A stretch of DNA of 64,000 nucleotides from Enoplolaimus lenunculus (lineage: Eukaryota > Nematoda > Enoplea > Enoplida > Thoracostomopsidae), in the NCBI GenBank assembly GCA_030248215.1, contig JASANG010001572.1, positions 57,714-121,713 on the forward strand, in the 5' to 3' direction. Below the pieces are notes generated by a model that saw only the letters and a program-made list of their open reading frames with translations, did not search any database and was not told the origin of the DNA. Numbering within the stretch: position 1 is the stretch's first letter; each line of letters begins with the position of its first letter. Position numbers and translations under genes: made by a program. Of this stretch, positions 43,279 through 56,400 are shown piece by piece.

Positions 43279-43619
43279 AATTTGTGGTCGCTTTACTGCT
43301 TGAAACTTTGTTCGCTTGCATACATATATACAACTGCGGCAAAACTTGACATGCAACCATGTTTTCTGTTGCAATGTTTTCGTTACACGACCCATTGATC
43401 ATTGGAGACAAACAGATTTACTAGAATATCTCCTATACAATATATATATTGAAACCACAAATGCAAAAGGTTCAACAGCACTATCACTAAGTTGAATTCT
43501 AATAGAATTAATCAGTTTCCTCGGTGTATGTTACTTTGATGGGCAAACCATTTTTCGCGGAACTATAAATAGATTATAATGAATTAAAGCTCAAGCTTTT
43601 AATCCAGTTTTTCACTAAA

Positions 43620-43760
43620 CTTAGAGTCAGCGCTTCACACCAAGTATTTGCGTAACCTTAGAGTTAGTTAGAGGCTTATCCTTAGGCTGCGGCTTGATTT
43701 TAGGAATATGCGTATACTACTGTTACGCCAATCAAAGTAACATTGGCCGATTCCTCAATA
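43620..43760 (-). repeat. TTAGGC-core MITE, partial copy
   Basis: AGGCTTATCCTTAGGCTGCG, then ATTTTAGGAATATGCGTATA and ACTGTTACGCCAATC, and the end ACATTGGCCG. Family order retained, left end lost. Confidence 0.55.
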
Positions 43761-43816
43761 CAAACCTGAAGTATACAGATAACGTTTTGTTTTAAACTGT
43801 TTAACCATTTTCTGCA

Positions 43817-44107
43817 TTAATACTTAATGTTCAACTGACATCCAATTGCACGCTGGGATTTAAACTCTGCACAATCAGATAGAAGACACTTTCGCAGTTC
43901 TATTATAACAGCGTTACGCTCGATACTGAGGCATAAACACAGGACGGTACAGTTTTGCTCAAAGTCTACTTTTTGCGGTAAAGGGTTAAAGTCACATGCA
44001 AAGTAAAATTTTTCGTTTGTATCAAAAATCTTTGTAGCCGAACGCTGACACGAAATACTGCTGGCAATTTCGCAGGTATACAGCTTGTCGTACAATTCGA
44101 TATACAT
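43817..44107 (-). CDS. Weak candidate terminal exon, unknown protein
   Basis: A 96-codon minus-strand frame from ATG at 44107 to TAA, open also a little upstream to an acceptor-like GTTTCAAG. It includes KLYTCEIASSISCQRSATK and NAVIIELRKCLLSDCAEFKS, with nine cysteines and no low complexity. I do not recognise it. It could belong with the minus-strand first-exon candidate at 45896-45983, but their phases do not match directly. Confidence 0.25.
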   Translation of the reverse strand: MYIELYDKLYTCEIASSISCQRSATKIFDTNEKFYFACDFNPLPQKVDFEQNCTVLCLCLSIERNAVIIELRKCLLSDCAEFKSQRAIGCQLNIKY

Positions 44108-45895
44108 TAATCGAATAGGTAGGTACCTTGAAACGTCATATGGTTAGAAATGTACATATTTAGCATCACCTATGCACGATTTGCACCACAAACTAAAATT
44201 ACAATAAAAACATACGACTAGGCACAAACACAGACTACAATTTCTTTATAAATAAATCTTGTGATCTATAATAGCCCTATGATACATAAAACATAATAGG
44301 TAATGTAATTAATCAAGCAACGCCCCGATTTTGTTACTAATTACAATCTCAATATGCAATAAACAATACGACACAGTTCTGATCTGAATAAATCATGCGT
44401 CCAACTAAAGATAAAGTATCTTCGACAAACTTATACAAATCGATTGAGTAATTGAACTTTTCCAAACTCGTTAAATTCGCGTTGTGCCTTATACCAAGAG
44501 AACAAGACGAGTTCTTGTGGCGAAAATACTTTACGCAGCTGACCTATAACATAAATTGTATTGCATGAAAAAACTTACATAAATGATTTCTTGAAATTAC
44601 AGCACTGATCAATTATTGCAACGAATTATATGCCTTTAAAATTCACTTGCTAAATACATGTCGATGCTCACTATTAAAAAACAATAAAGTATGTTACAAT
44701 AATAACAGTATTAACGTAATATACACTAGCCATTGACTTCAAACTACCGGCTAAATCAATATCCTTTTCACCAAAACTAGTCGAATGTTCATAGGTTTAA
44801 GCCTACTATGAGTTTATCTTAAAATGTATACTGAACGTTTATAAACACTAGTAATAGTCTTTCCCTTCAAGAATACGGCCCGATTTTTCGAAAGAGCACA
44901 AACCAGAGTCGGATATCACATTACTGCCAGAACCGAAGATTGACACATACATATATATACATCAGAAGGAATTAAATAATAAACTATAGCACTGGATTGC
45001 ACCCTCGTGCCTCGATTACAACACAAGTATAAGTATGTCACACACGTATTGTCAAATCGGAAAAGGCAATTTTTCAACTGTTAACCTCACCCAGGTGTTA
45101 ACACACGAAACAAACACTATACGCTTTGCGCCAGAATCAAAACCTGTGATTTCATATATTGCCAACAAAATGTACTAATAACGGTACCAAATGCAAGTAT
45201 TGCTAATGAATATATATATAGTAGCACTGTACAAAGGTGTTATTACACCACAATAATAAACGCAACGAAGCAGTATATATTTAGATTGCAAACGTAAATA
45301 CGGCTTTTTAACTGTGTGCGCATGTCGTCAACAACTTGCATCCACTTATATATCTATAAGTTGAATATTTTGCGCTATGTGGGTAATACAAACCGTCCAT
45401 GATCAGTTTAAGTTCCGCATACGCTGTTCTGGTTCAATTTTCAATCAAGTACTACTATAACGAAACGAGACGTTGCAGCTAACACAGTTTTAGAAAAATT
45501 TGCAGTTAAAATGAGAAAAATTATTTGATTAAACTAAAGAAACCTATGACACTGGCCAGATACTGTATTTTCAACGCTAAAAACGTCTTGCGGGCCTGAC
45601 GATCCAGCTCGCAGTTTGTCCTATTATAGTACTGTCTACAAAAAACGATCAAAACTGGAACGAAGTACTAAATGCAGAAACAGTAGTTATATACATATCT
45701 GTACACACAAACACAAAAAGATTGTTGAACTAAGCCGTCTACATTGTCGGCACACTCATTGAAATAAACGCATTCTGAATGTATATGATTTGACCTAGAC
45801 CAGAAACAAATATAATTATCGTTTTCTTTACAAACGAAATACGAACGCGCATTATTATGTCATAGCGCAAATTGCTACTGTATTTTGATACTCAC
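44108..45895. other. Very AT-rich stretch, no repeat or gene seen
   Basis: Notably free of the MITE families that fill the rest of the window. If the exons at 45896-45983 and 43817-44107 belong to one minus-strand gene, this is its intron. Confidence 0.35.
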
Positions 45896-45983
45896 CGGAA
45901 GTTTTGATTCCAGGAGATAACAAGCGGTCAGTTAGTGTAAGTGTCCGCGATAACACTATCACCCTTGGAAGCGTTTTGCGCAT
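45896..45983 (-). CDS. Candidate first coding exon of a minus-strand gene
   Basis: On the minus strand an ATG at 45983, directly preceded by an in-frame TGA, opens a 29-codon frame (MRKTLPRVIVLSRTLTLTDR, then LLSPGIKTS) that ends at a good donor, TCCG|GTGAGT. GC content is higher than the flanks. Upstream lies a CAA-rich run. No downstream exon could be assigned with confidence, so the product is unknown. Confidence 0.35.
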
Positions 45984-46865
45984 TCAGCGTAGTTCAACGC
46001 CAAACGATGTGCGCTACCGTTGTTGTTGTTGTTCTAGCATACTCCTGGCACTCGCTAATATAGCCAACATACTATCAAAATGGAGAATTGCATAAACCAA
46101 AAACATCTAAATGATTTTGATAAAAATTAAACAATCCTATTGACAGTTTTTTTACAGAAAACCTTCTCTGGTTTCAGTTTGTTAAGTTTGTTATTCATGC
46201 ATTATACACATATACGAATACGTAAATACGTATGTATGCGCAGATATACATGCAACAGAGCCGTGACAACAGGAAAACGGAGCGCTGCCGCCGCCAAGTA
46301 AACACAACTTGGAGTTTATAGGCAAACATCTGCGGACATAGTGCTTCAACATAAGAAGTTAAAAGCGGTTGGTGTAAAAAAACTAGGGATTGAAACTTCG
46401 AAATTAATATTAAAATTTCCAGCAACATACGATTTGTTTAAACTCTAATATCCATCATGTGGTATTCTAAACTTTGCAAAAGTGGGCCTTTTTAACGTTA
46501 CAGCGCTACAGTTTCAGACGAAATAACTTCACATCTACCCTAGGTACCAAAATGACATTTAAATCTACGATACCGGTCCAATGTACACTAAGCAAATAAT
46601 ATACTACAATACAACTTATTTCGTTCCACCGCACTTCCGTTAATCTAATAGAAGACAACACAGTCCCCACACTACTGTTTATTATCTTCATAAGCTTAGG
46701 CTTAGGCTTTAAAGCTAAACATTGAGCCTCAACCTCAACCTAATTTCATTAATCAAATCGTTATGCCTCCGGGAACGTCTTAGGGGGGAATTATACAAGT
46801 ACCTATAACACTACACAACCGGATATTATGTACATACACGCATATTATAACTTATACATACACCG

Positions 46866-49800
46866 TTATAGGTTTACTGTCGATGGGATTTCATCCAACG
46901 AATAGTATGTGTGTTCAATTCGGTCTTTGTGTACACAAACAATGCGTAGTCCGTGTGTATCTTTGCCAAGTTGGTAGCCAATCGCCGAAGTTACGATGAC
47001 TTCTAAATTTTCATCCCATCCACCCGCATTTCGATGATAATGACCACAGAACAGTTTTGTCATACCAGCAGCCTGAAGACCAAAATTAAAACTGTAGAGA
47101 AAGAAAATAAATAAATAATAAGTCCAAGCACAAAATGTCATCGTCTGATACAGCAATGACAAAATAAACTTTACACAGTCGCCGCTTTTTTATGAAAATG
47201 CAAACTTACATAAACATTCGCTTACCCGCTACTTACCGACACAAACAAACGCTTTCGGACTCAAATGCGTGCTAGTTCCGCCAGGCGCGTAGCCAGTATT
47301 ACAGTTCGGGGGTATAACTTCACGTAAACATAAATATTATTGACTTCTAGGATATAAAGGAATGTTGTAAATATAGACTGGAACAGTCCGTTTTTTCTCG
47401 TTTGTTATAAAATTTCGGTAGGCGATATAAACCTCTATTCCTCCCTTGTATAATCCCGAGTTTCGGCAGTTTCACCTCCGAATTTTTTGCATCAAGAGAG
47501 CCATTTTCGAACGATTAAACTTTACTCATGCTCTAATCAGACGAACTACGCTCTATTTACTGCAGTGCCCTGCTAGCAGGAATAACTGCTCATCCATAAC
47601 AATACAATACAGGAACCGTTATGTCATACTATTCAGTGAATTGAAACAGGATATGTACTTCTTCACGTTACGTGTCCAAATATTCGGCGGCGTAGTAGAT
47701 TTAAAACATATACTTACCTTGAGCTTTGCCAAAAAGCGTTTACGTTCATCAATGTCACCGAAATTAAAATTAATAATTGGATTGCCTGGTACATCCACGG
47801 GACCTTCATCAGGTGATGATACAAACGGCGCAATGTGTTGAAGTCCGATCAAATGTGTGAACGGTTGTGTCTCGGAATGAGCAAGTTCTGAGTCGAGCCA
47901 CGAATCTTGTTCTCTGAAACCAGTTACCAAACAACAACCATCGAATGCAACGTGTTTACTTCAACACAGCAGCGATGGGCGGTCCCGGTTAAAAACCGAG
48001 ATCGAGACCAAGACATGACTACCAAGACCGGCCAAGAAAAGTCTCGGTTTCGGTCAATTATTTTGTCGTCGACGAAAAACATTAAAACGTGCAAAATAAA
48101 GTATTTCTAATGCTTTTTTCGCAGTTTTCTGTGTTTTATATAGCTTTTTGTACTTTTATAGCTTTTTTGTGTTTTCTTTTTCAGAATATCCGCTCGTAAT
48201 TATTGACGTAACTATGAAATTTCATAATAACATAGAAAAAATTTATTCATCAGTCATCACATACTTCAACAGTACAGTCATATATTTGCTGAATTCTCAA
48301 CTTAGGGTCTCGGTTACAATCCACCGAGAGTCAAAAAAGTTAGACCGAGACCTGCCAAATACCGAGAATTTCCGAGACCTGCCAAATACCGAGACTTTCC
48401 GAGACCGAGACTCCCGTTCCTGCCACAAAGCCTGCATATGTAGATTATACTGACACTATGAAAAACTTTGCCTAAACAGTAATTATCCAGCCCAATAATT
48501 ACTTCAACAAGCATTCCAATTTCGTTACAACGAAGACTACTTGTTAAATCCATAAAACGCTACTAGTCAATACATGAAGGCAAGACTCTGCTATGTGTAT
48601 GTATATATGTTTATATACCTGCGATATCGCTGCACCTGAGAATAATCGTGGTAAAGTTGCGAATTAAGTACAATAAACTTGACGCCGCCAACCCAAAACG
48701 AGAAATATTCATCGCCAAAGTCAGAACGATAAGACTCAATCGATTCCGGCGTCGGCACATCGCCAACATCGTGATTGCCGCAAACACAAATCGGACGAAT
48801 AGCTGAATCTAGTGTTGCGAATACGCGTTTATAGTCGGCAATTTGATCCGGCTTAAATGAGACACCTAAAATGATTCAAATAAAAAACTCTATCGTTTAA
48901 AATACTAAAGAAGCCATTGTAAATGGTCAAGAACAATGGGCGTAGCCAGCATCATGGTTTGGGAAGGAAAAGCCAAGCCAATTATTTTAATCAAAACAAA
49001 ATTGCCTACTCTGGCTACATTTTTTGTAAACTACATATATATACACACTGCCCTACATTTTGTTGTGTTTTGTTGTTGTATATGTTACACCGCTGCGTAC
49101 ATATCTTGCTTCCATTCCGGCTAAAAATAAGCTACCCTTCTCCAGTTTGAGCAATGACGCCAGATCGCGCCAGTCAGTACAACCGTGTGAACAGAACTTC
49201 CACATACTAACTCAATCCTTGATGTTTAAACCAACTGTTGTACATTTCCCCACATTTAAGGTTAATGCTTAAGCTTGCGTTTACAGTTAAGTTTAGGCGC
49301 GTCGCGTACGCAATGGCTTGTGCTTAGGGATAGATAAGCCTTGTTCTAAGTTTAAGCTTGAGTTCATAAATGTGAGCGACGTGTACAAGATCCTTACCCG
49401 GCATAGCGTCGACAAGGTCGCCACAGACGACAAAAAATCGCGGCCGAGGCCGTATCCGATTGACCGCTGCAATCGCGCGGCGTGTAAGCTCAATTTCGGT
49501 TGACCAGTCCGGATTTGTTGCGTGCGTGTCACGATTAATGAAACTGTTCGTCATACCGAATTGTGTATCGGCACCTTGAATAAATATAAATGGTCCGGTC
49601 CACTGGTTTTGATCTTCGTATGAAAATCCGGGCAACGACCGATTCCGCGCAGAAGCACGCAAAATAACGTCTGTAGTAGTATCTGCTGTAGTCGATGCAC
49701 CAGCTGACAATGTAATACTTGAGCTGTTGTCGTTTGACGAATACTCACGGGATGATTTTCTTTGTTGTTGTTGTTGTTGTTGTCGTTGTTGATTTTGTTG

Positions 49801-50244
49801 TCGTTGTTGTTGTTCATAACTGTCTTTCTGAGAATATGATTGCAGCGTTTGTTGTTGTATCTGTTGATAATGATAGTGTTGATGCTGCTTCGACATCCGT
49901 GGTCCATCTGCTATACACGCGCTGGACCCGCAACTTTGACTTGGATCTGCTGGCGGTATTTCATCGTCGCCTACTGCATCATTACCTCTAGCGTCGGTGG
50001 GTAAATTGGATCGAGATCGCTTTTGGGACGATGGAGACGATAGAGGGCTACGATTTTCATTGGTGGAAGCGGACATCATAGAATTATTGCGACTGACAGT
50101 TCCCACAACCGGAGTTACTGGTCTTTTCACCAATTCGTTGTACTGTTGAGAGCGACGTAATACTGCAGGTGAATTACACGTTGAAACAGACGTGACGGTG
50201 GGATAGCGATGGATTGAAACTCGTTCTACAACATCACACACACA
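46866..50244 (-). CDS. CPPED1: CPPED1-type calcineurin-like metallophosphoesterase with poly-Gln extension
   Basis: Exons on the minus strand: 49398-50244, 48619-48865, 47718-47913, 46866-47072, with phases 1, 2 and 0 at the three joins. Motifs in order: [12 protein letters not shown] (metal ligand Asp), [12 protein letters not shown] (GD), [20 protein letters not shown] (GNHD), [23 protein letters not shown], and [10 protein letters not shown] (GHxH). These are the signatures of CPPED1, a Ser/Thr protein phosphatase of the calcineurin-like fold, which in mammals acts on Akt (family knowledge). The exon before the domain adds about 200 residues rich in Ser and Gln, with a poly-Gln run near 49760-49800, not typical of CPPED1. 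The first in-frame ATG is at 50079; the frame continues up to an acceptor (TTTTGTAG) at 50245, so either a non-coding or a further coding 5' exon exists upstream. Ends at TAA (46866). Confidence 0.85.
47281..47340 (+). repeat. GGCCCGTAGCCA-type fragment (CPPED1 last intron)
   Basis: CCAGGCGCGTAGCCAG followed by GTTCGGGGGTATAAC. Left end only. Confidence 0.4.
47971..48424 (+). mobile_element. GGGCGGTC / GACCGAG-type MITE in a CPPED1 intron
   Basis: Starts AGCGATGGGCGGTCCCGG and ends near GAGACTCCCGTTCCTGCC. Both ends are built from CCGAGAC/GTCTCGG units (ACCGAGACTTTCCGAGACC). A reverse, partial copy lies at 53260-53475. The element sits between exons 2 and 3 of CPPED1. Confidence 0.6.
49255..49370 (-). 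repeat. TTAGGC-core MITE fragment (CPPED1 intron)
   Basis: AATGCTTAAGCTTGCG, GTTTAGGCGCGTCGCGTACG and GGCTTGTGCTTAGGG. Weakly conserved, 3' side only. Confidence 0.35.
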
Positions 50245-51705
50245 CTACAAAATAGATACATTTGTATTATACAAAAAAATCAATTTATATTGTTGCATAC
50301 CAGATTAAAATTAAAAGAGTATTCAATTGTCTCCAGGTTTTGCGCCAGGTTCAAGCTGGGGGAAGCTCACACAGTCCCACCGCAAAAAATTGGAAGACGG
50401 AAAAACCAATGTGTACGATAACCAAAAAACTCTTGGGATTGTAAGTTTGAAAGATTGTTATTCAAAGGATAGATAACATCCACCGGCACGAACACTGAAA
50501 CTCTTCAATTACAAATTGAAACTACCTATGTCAAGTTTTTGTGAGTTCGTTGTTTTAAAATTGTACACGACCTAAATTTTCATTCGTTGGGATTTCTGCC
50601 TTCAAAAATTCCGTCCATCCGAATTTCTACATTTGTGTATGGTGCATGTGCTGAAAAGCTATTTGCTCCAATTGACACAGCTGCGCGGTCTCAAAAACCA
50701 TTCTTAAAAATATTTTTCTTGGACATAGTGCTTTGTTTATATCACAATACTAAGTAGGATTTATTAATGCGTTACACTTATGCAGTTCTTCAAACTGATC
50801 AGACAAATCAAGTAAACCACGTACTTATACGCTCCAACATAAAACCCCTAAACACATGATTGGAATAAAAAATATGTTATAAGGGTTCGAGTTATGCTTT
50901 GCTAAGGTTAGCGCCAGACCTCAGCCTAATAACAAACTGTAGTGTGAGAGAAGAACTTTTGCGTACGATCAAATTGACACAAATCTGGGGTGAAATCGAA
51001 CAAGTAACACCGTAAATTATCCTTTAATCACTGTTTGTTTTTATCAATTGCTAAGAAGCTGTTATAAACAACTAGCGTTTCAGTCATCCAGTCTGCTCAC
51101 CTGTTAGTAAACTCAATAACGACAAACACGATATCATACGTGTGTTCGTACGAACAACGATCACTATCCTGGCAGTAAATAAATTTAACAATTTCCTGTT
51201 CAGCTGAGCGATGCGAAACGAACCGAATGTCGTGCTAAGGTATACGATACAGAGTCACAATTACCATTACTGACCACAGAGTATACATGATTAGCTAATA
51301 TATATTTTTTTAAAACAAGGTCTTAATACACTGCATTGCAAGTTATATTTGCAACAATTAAACTCTAAATCTTCAAAAATATATACTTTAGTGATCAATA
51401 CCAGAAACAATACACAGTTATGAACATGTACATGATGTCAATTCGGTCAGCGGCCATCCTAGCATTTTGTTCAACTGGGTTGCCTTCTAGTACACAAACT
51501 TCATTTTATTTCCAGTATTCGACATTGTCTTAATGTTTTGTCAGTGCCTTGAAATCAGGGCTTACAGCCCCTGTAACAACCCTCTAGACACCACGCTTGA
51601 ATTCAGCTTCAAAGTGAAACGCGCTCTTTGCCACCATAATTGAAAAATGAAGGTTAATGGAGTGCTACCACATACGTAATTGCATAGTTTGATAACGAAA
51701 TTATT
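50245..51705. other. Likely upstream region of CPPED1; no exon assigned
   Basis: An upstream exon of CPPED1 should lie here or beyond, but no segment with a donor in the right phase stands out. No repeats of the window's families. Confidence 0.3.
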
Positions 51706-52045
51706 GTGTTAAGTAGTAGTTATTACTGACAAAATGTGAACGCGACCGCTTGTTCGAATCGCACAAAAAAAACCCACCACTGAATTAGTGAACACATGTT
51801 TTTCTTCATCGTACAAAATTTTCAGCGGTAAATCTAAAACTTTCCGGTGAGAGCAGTGCCGCGGATAGTGTATCCGCGTAATGCTGCCATCGCATGTGAA
51901 ATAGGCGTTTCCTGTAAGGTATCGTTGAGGGGAACAGCAGCATATCAAAAAGCAGCAGGAGGCACATCCGGAGGTGCAATGTACATTGGCAGAAGAAAAC
52001 TCGCAAGCGAAGAGCCAAATAAGCGTGAAACAGTACAGTGGTGAG
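51706..52045. other. GC-richer segment open on both strands
   Basis: Frames of 65 codons (plus, ending at a CAGTG|GTGAGT donor-like site near 52040) and of 70 to 80 codons (minus) overlap. The plus frame includes KAAGGTSGGAMYIGRRKLAS and looks the more protein-like; neither begins with a supported ATG. It could be an exon of an unseen gene or a conserved repeat. Confidence 0.25.
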
Positions 52046-52659
52046 TGGAGCTAAATTGCGCCGAAGGAGAAAAATTTCTTTAAAATTACGTGTTGAATCG
52101 GTTTTGCTGGAGATCCGAAGGCTGGAAAGTGGGCAGTAGCCGCGCCACTACGTGAACAGAGAGAATACATTTGGTTTCTTAAAATTTTAAAGTTTTTAAT
52201 GTTTGTTCAGAAAATGTTTTAATAATTTTTGGTTCACCATCTGCGCCGAAGTTAGAGAATTTTTTAACACATGTTTGTCCAAAGTATATGTTTTATGTAT
52301 TTGGCTTAACGGCACCTTTACAACTTCAGATAAATCATTTGTATCGCAAATTTTTCAACCCTGAACACCTGGTTGATGGATACACATACACCCCTTTAGG
52401 AAATTTCTGACTCTTGATTTGATTTATCAGGCAATGTATTGTGCCTCATTGGTGTATGCATTTCATTTTTATTACGTTTAAAATATCAGAACACTGTATC
52501 AATTTTAAAACTATATACAGACAGCGACGATGTAACTACTGCAAGTGCTTCTTACGTGTCACCAAAACAAATTACCTATTACATTGTTAGTTTTTGCATA
52601 GTACGAAAATTTGAACCAATTTAGCACTAAATAATCGATTAAGGTAACAGAGTGCACGC
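52046..52659. other. No gene seen
   Basis: AT-rich, no supported feature. A 61-codon plus frame ending at 52624 lacks splice support. Confidence 0.35.
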
Positions 52660-53115
52660 GGAATTACAATATACCGAAACCAGAATTTTAAAAATTGACC
52701 GGAACAGGATCGGGAAATTGAAAATAGCATGCCACCGAAAAATTAATTTTCATTTTCTTTTTTTGCCGTATTATTGGTGAAATAACCTTAGTTGAAGGTA
52801 GGTTTTGACGCAATCTGTTGCATTTTAGATTTTCCTTACCAACGGAAGCGAAATCTGCGATGGATTATTTTCGGTGATTGTCAAGGTTTACATACTATAT
52901 ATACTAATTAAATCTATTATCGACACTAATTGAACAAGTGGGTTTAAAAAGGCTTCTTAAAGATTTGAAAATTTAAAAACATGACCAAAATCAATATTAC
53001 CTATCGGAATTTTAAATTGTAATAAGGTGGTAAAAAATTTACCGCAATCGGAAGGTGAGAAAAAGTGCCGGAATCGGAAGGTGAGAAAAATGCCGCAACC
53101 GGAAATATGGTTGCA
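52660..53115 (-). mobile_element. ACCGGAGGT-type element, diverged reverse copy
   Basis: The right end, reverse-complemented, reads GGTGCAACCATATTTCCGG followed by TTTTTCTCACCTTCCG, the family's terminal pattern. The left part (CCGAAACCAG, GACCGGAACAGG) is diverged. Confidence 0.45.
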
Positions 53116-53259
53116 CCTTGCGAGAAAAACATTAATTTTTAGTGAAACAGAGCGGTACATAATTTGAGACCGAGATCAGAAATCGATGATTCAACAACTG
53201 TATCGCTGTTTTGCTGAAATAAGTGATACCTGATGAATAAAATATCAATGTGAAAATAA

Positions 53260-53475
53260 ATTTTCATAGTTACGCAATAATTACGAGCAGATATTCTGAA
53301 AAAAACAATAACTATCAAAAAAACAAAAAACTGCGAAAAACGTATTAGATGTTAATTTATTTTGAAAACCTTAACTTCTTTCGGTGATGACCAAAAATTA
53401 CCCAAAACTTTTCATGACCAGTCTGAGTAATCAGGTCTCGGTCTCGATATTTTGCCCAGACCGCCCATCTTTGCC
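53260..53475 (-). mobile_element. GGGCGGTC-type MITE, partial reverse copy
   Basis: Ends GGTCTCGGTCTCGATATTTT then GCCCAGACCGCCCATC, the inverted left end of 47971-48424. Interior TACGAGCAGATATTCTG matches the other copy in reverse. Confidence 0.6.
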
Positions 53476-56400
53476 CATGTTATCCATATCGCCTTTAAAT
53501 TCTACAATAAAATTGGTCAAGACAAAGATAACAATTTTTTGTTAGTCCATCATTACGCTGCCTTCTGGGATACGACCAGATATCTGGCCCCGATAAAAAA
53601 TCGGCACCCGGCTTCGGTATTCTATAGTGCAGGATATTTATTGCTGAAAAGTATATATAACTCAATATACTATTATTCATGACCACAACCACAATATTTT
53701 GCTGTAAATTCTGTGCGAAACCATAAAAATTCGTACACCACAAAGCCTAGTTTATAGTGAGTCTCTTGTACTTTTGTAGAAACAAATTTATAATATATAG
53801 CAAGTAGTACTAAACTACAACATTAAGTTTAACGTTTCGCCGAAATATGCACTAAAATATCCGGTCTGGCCCGGTATTTTTAGTATCCAGTTAAATCCTG
53901 CACCTTGATCTTGGAACGTAGCCACTGAAATGAAATTATTTTTCTTTTACGAGCATAAAATTTACAACGCGAAAACCATCCGTTGTCATGGGAAACTTAC
54001 CATTTTGCTTCAAGCCTAAAACATATGTATATATGTATAACATCCTAGTGGTTAATAGCAAAGTATATAATGAACGAGCCTAAAAAATATCAGCTAAGTA
54101 TACGTACGAGGAAACCCTGAATATAAAAACAACATGCGTATTCTAACAGACTCCATTTCATCAGAATGCATGAAAACCCCAGTAAAGACAATAACAGGAA
54201 ATTCTTTTTCGACCTACTAATTGCGAACTTTAATCAATTTGCCAAAGCTAATAGAAAGCTTATACATATATTTCCATATTAAGCCATAGATTAATCATAA
54301 CCAACAGCGCTTCCGGCTTCTTACGAATACACATTACACTTAAACTGATCGCAGTCAACGGTAACCAAGGTTTGACTTCGGAAGCGTAAAACGTTTATGT
54401 GAAACAAATTTTGAGTCCGTGGAACCTAGAAGTTTTCGTTTCTATACACTGTAAAAGTGCTTTCTTCCGTCCGGAGGAATTTCGCATCCATCCCTTCCCT
54501 TGTATGCGCACGCCCCCGATTGCTTTCGCGACTAAAGTATGCTAGTTTATAACACAGCTCAATCATGCGCCATTTCTACGAAACAACTATGCACAAGTAT
54601 GAATTCGATACCATCACCACTCAAACTCCATTCATGGAAATGGATGCAGAAAATTCTCTTTATATTTATGCCCAAGCCCAATATCCTGAAACTCTGTGCA
54701 ACAAAATACGCGTATATGTTATAAACCAATGAACACGTATATACGTACGTATTTGTTCAAAATTATATATTTATAATGTATATGAATTTATATGTCGCGT
54801 CCGAGACTTGGTTAGATGACTTTGCTATAGACACGGAACTGTTCGATAACCCATCTTAGCCACAAGCAGGAGCAGCCCTCACAACAATACAAGTCCGTTC
54901 ATTATCTTGGTCTCAGCGTTCGGACTTCCGAATGAATTAAAAGTAAATCGCAACAATTCTCACAGAGATTGTGAACAAATTCCAATGGCTTCGGTTTCTT
55001 AAATTCGTTTGACTTAAAAAACTATCATTTTTAAATGTCAAGCGAATAACATTTACATCGATTACGTTTGATAAATCTTTTAATTAGACTTCAGGTATGC
55101 AGATACAATAAACAGCAACGTTGCCCTTTAGCATATTGTCCTCCGCAAACTTGGAATACGTCTCGTTGGAATTCACATCGAAGTTGTCAGCTTATTTAGA
55201 AATCGCTCTTAAAATTCCGAATCAGAATGATATACGGATGCATATGCAAAACTTTAAGAAATCATCTCCTAAAATTAGTTTGTATATTAATCAAGAATTG
55301 CTCTAACTTTTTCTCCTGGATGAATTTTCATCTGGTCAAGTAAACATGCCCTCATAGCAGCTGAAATATAGACTCATGCGCATTTAAAAATTTTTTGGCT
55401 GGATGTAATAAAGTGCAAAAACTCATTATACGTATATCAATTTAAACAAAACCGTAAGTAACCTTGTAAACCACGAGTAAAAAGGAGAAAAATACACGTA
55501 CATCTGTATTAAGTATTGGTTAAAAGCACACAAATAACATGAAGAGTAAATTTATTCAGCATAACTGACTTAAAACAAACTGTTAATATTTCCCGGACGC
55601 TTAAACAATTCGGAAATTTCTTTCAGCTGTTCTAGTGTTTAGCAAAAAAATGAGTTTTAACGTTTTCATAAAAACCTATCTATTCTTTTGTAACAGAAAA
55701 AATAAACACATTACAGTTAAATTTACAACAAGAAAACAATGTTTTGATGTTGGACCAAATTTTAGTACTTTTTCACAAGTCACAGGAGAGCGTTATCTCA
55801 AAGATTAGCGAAAATAATACTCTAAAGCTATATAGTGTTAACAGCCAGCTAGCATAAACATGTGCATATATATGCATATTTTGTTTACAATTTAAATTTG
55901 TACAGACACTTTTTGATGGTAAAAACCCAAATAAGATGCGACAACTCTACAAACACCGCTCTACACGCAGTGAAATATGTACAGATCGGCGGATGCACCA
56001 GAACTAGCTGTATACTTAGTTTACAAAAAAACTCAAATCCCAATCCGCAGCTCAGTTTCTGTTAATTAGACTTGCTGTCCAGAAGAAAACTTGAAGGGGG
56101 TTAACACGTTTACACCCATGGTCCATAATAATACGTACTGAATAAAAATGGAATATGGGATATGAGCGGATCATGTTTGTAAAGTTTTCACGCCGGAATG
56201 ATACGAAAGGGAGTTTATGGGCACACCCCAATAAACCACACCTGGATCCGCATCTGAATTACATACTGATGATTTAGCATGTCTTCAAATCCACTCGCTA
56301 TGCAAACGAATAAAAACCGTGACATGAAAACATTTTCATTATCTTGTGTAAGGTTGTCACAGTCGGTCTTATTACCGTACGTACACATTACGCCAAGGTG

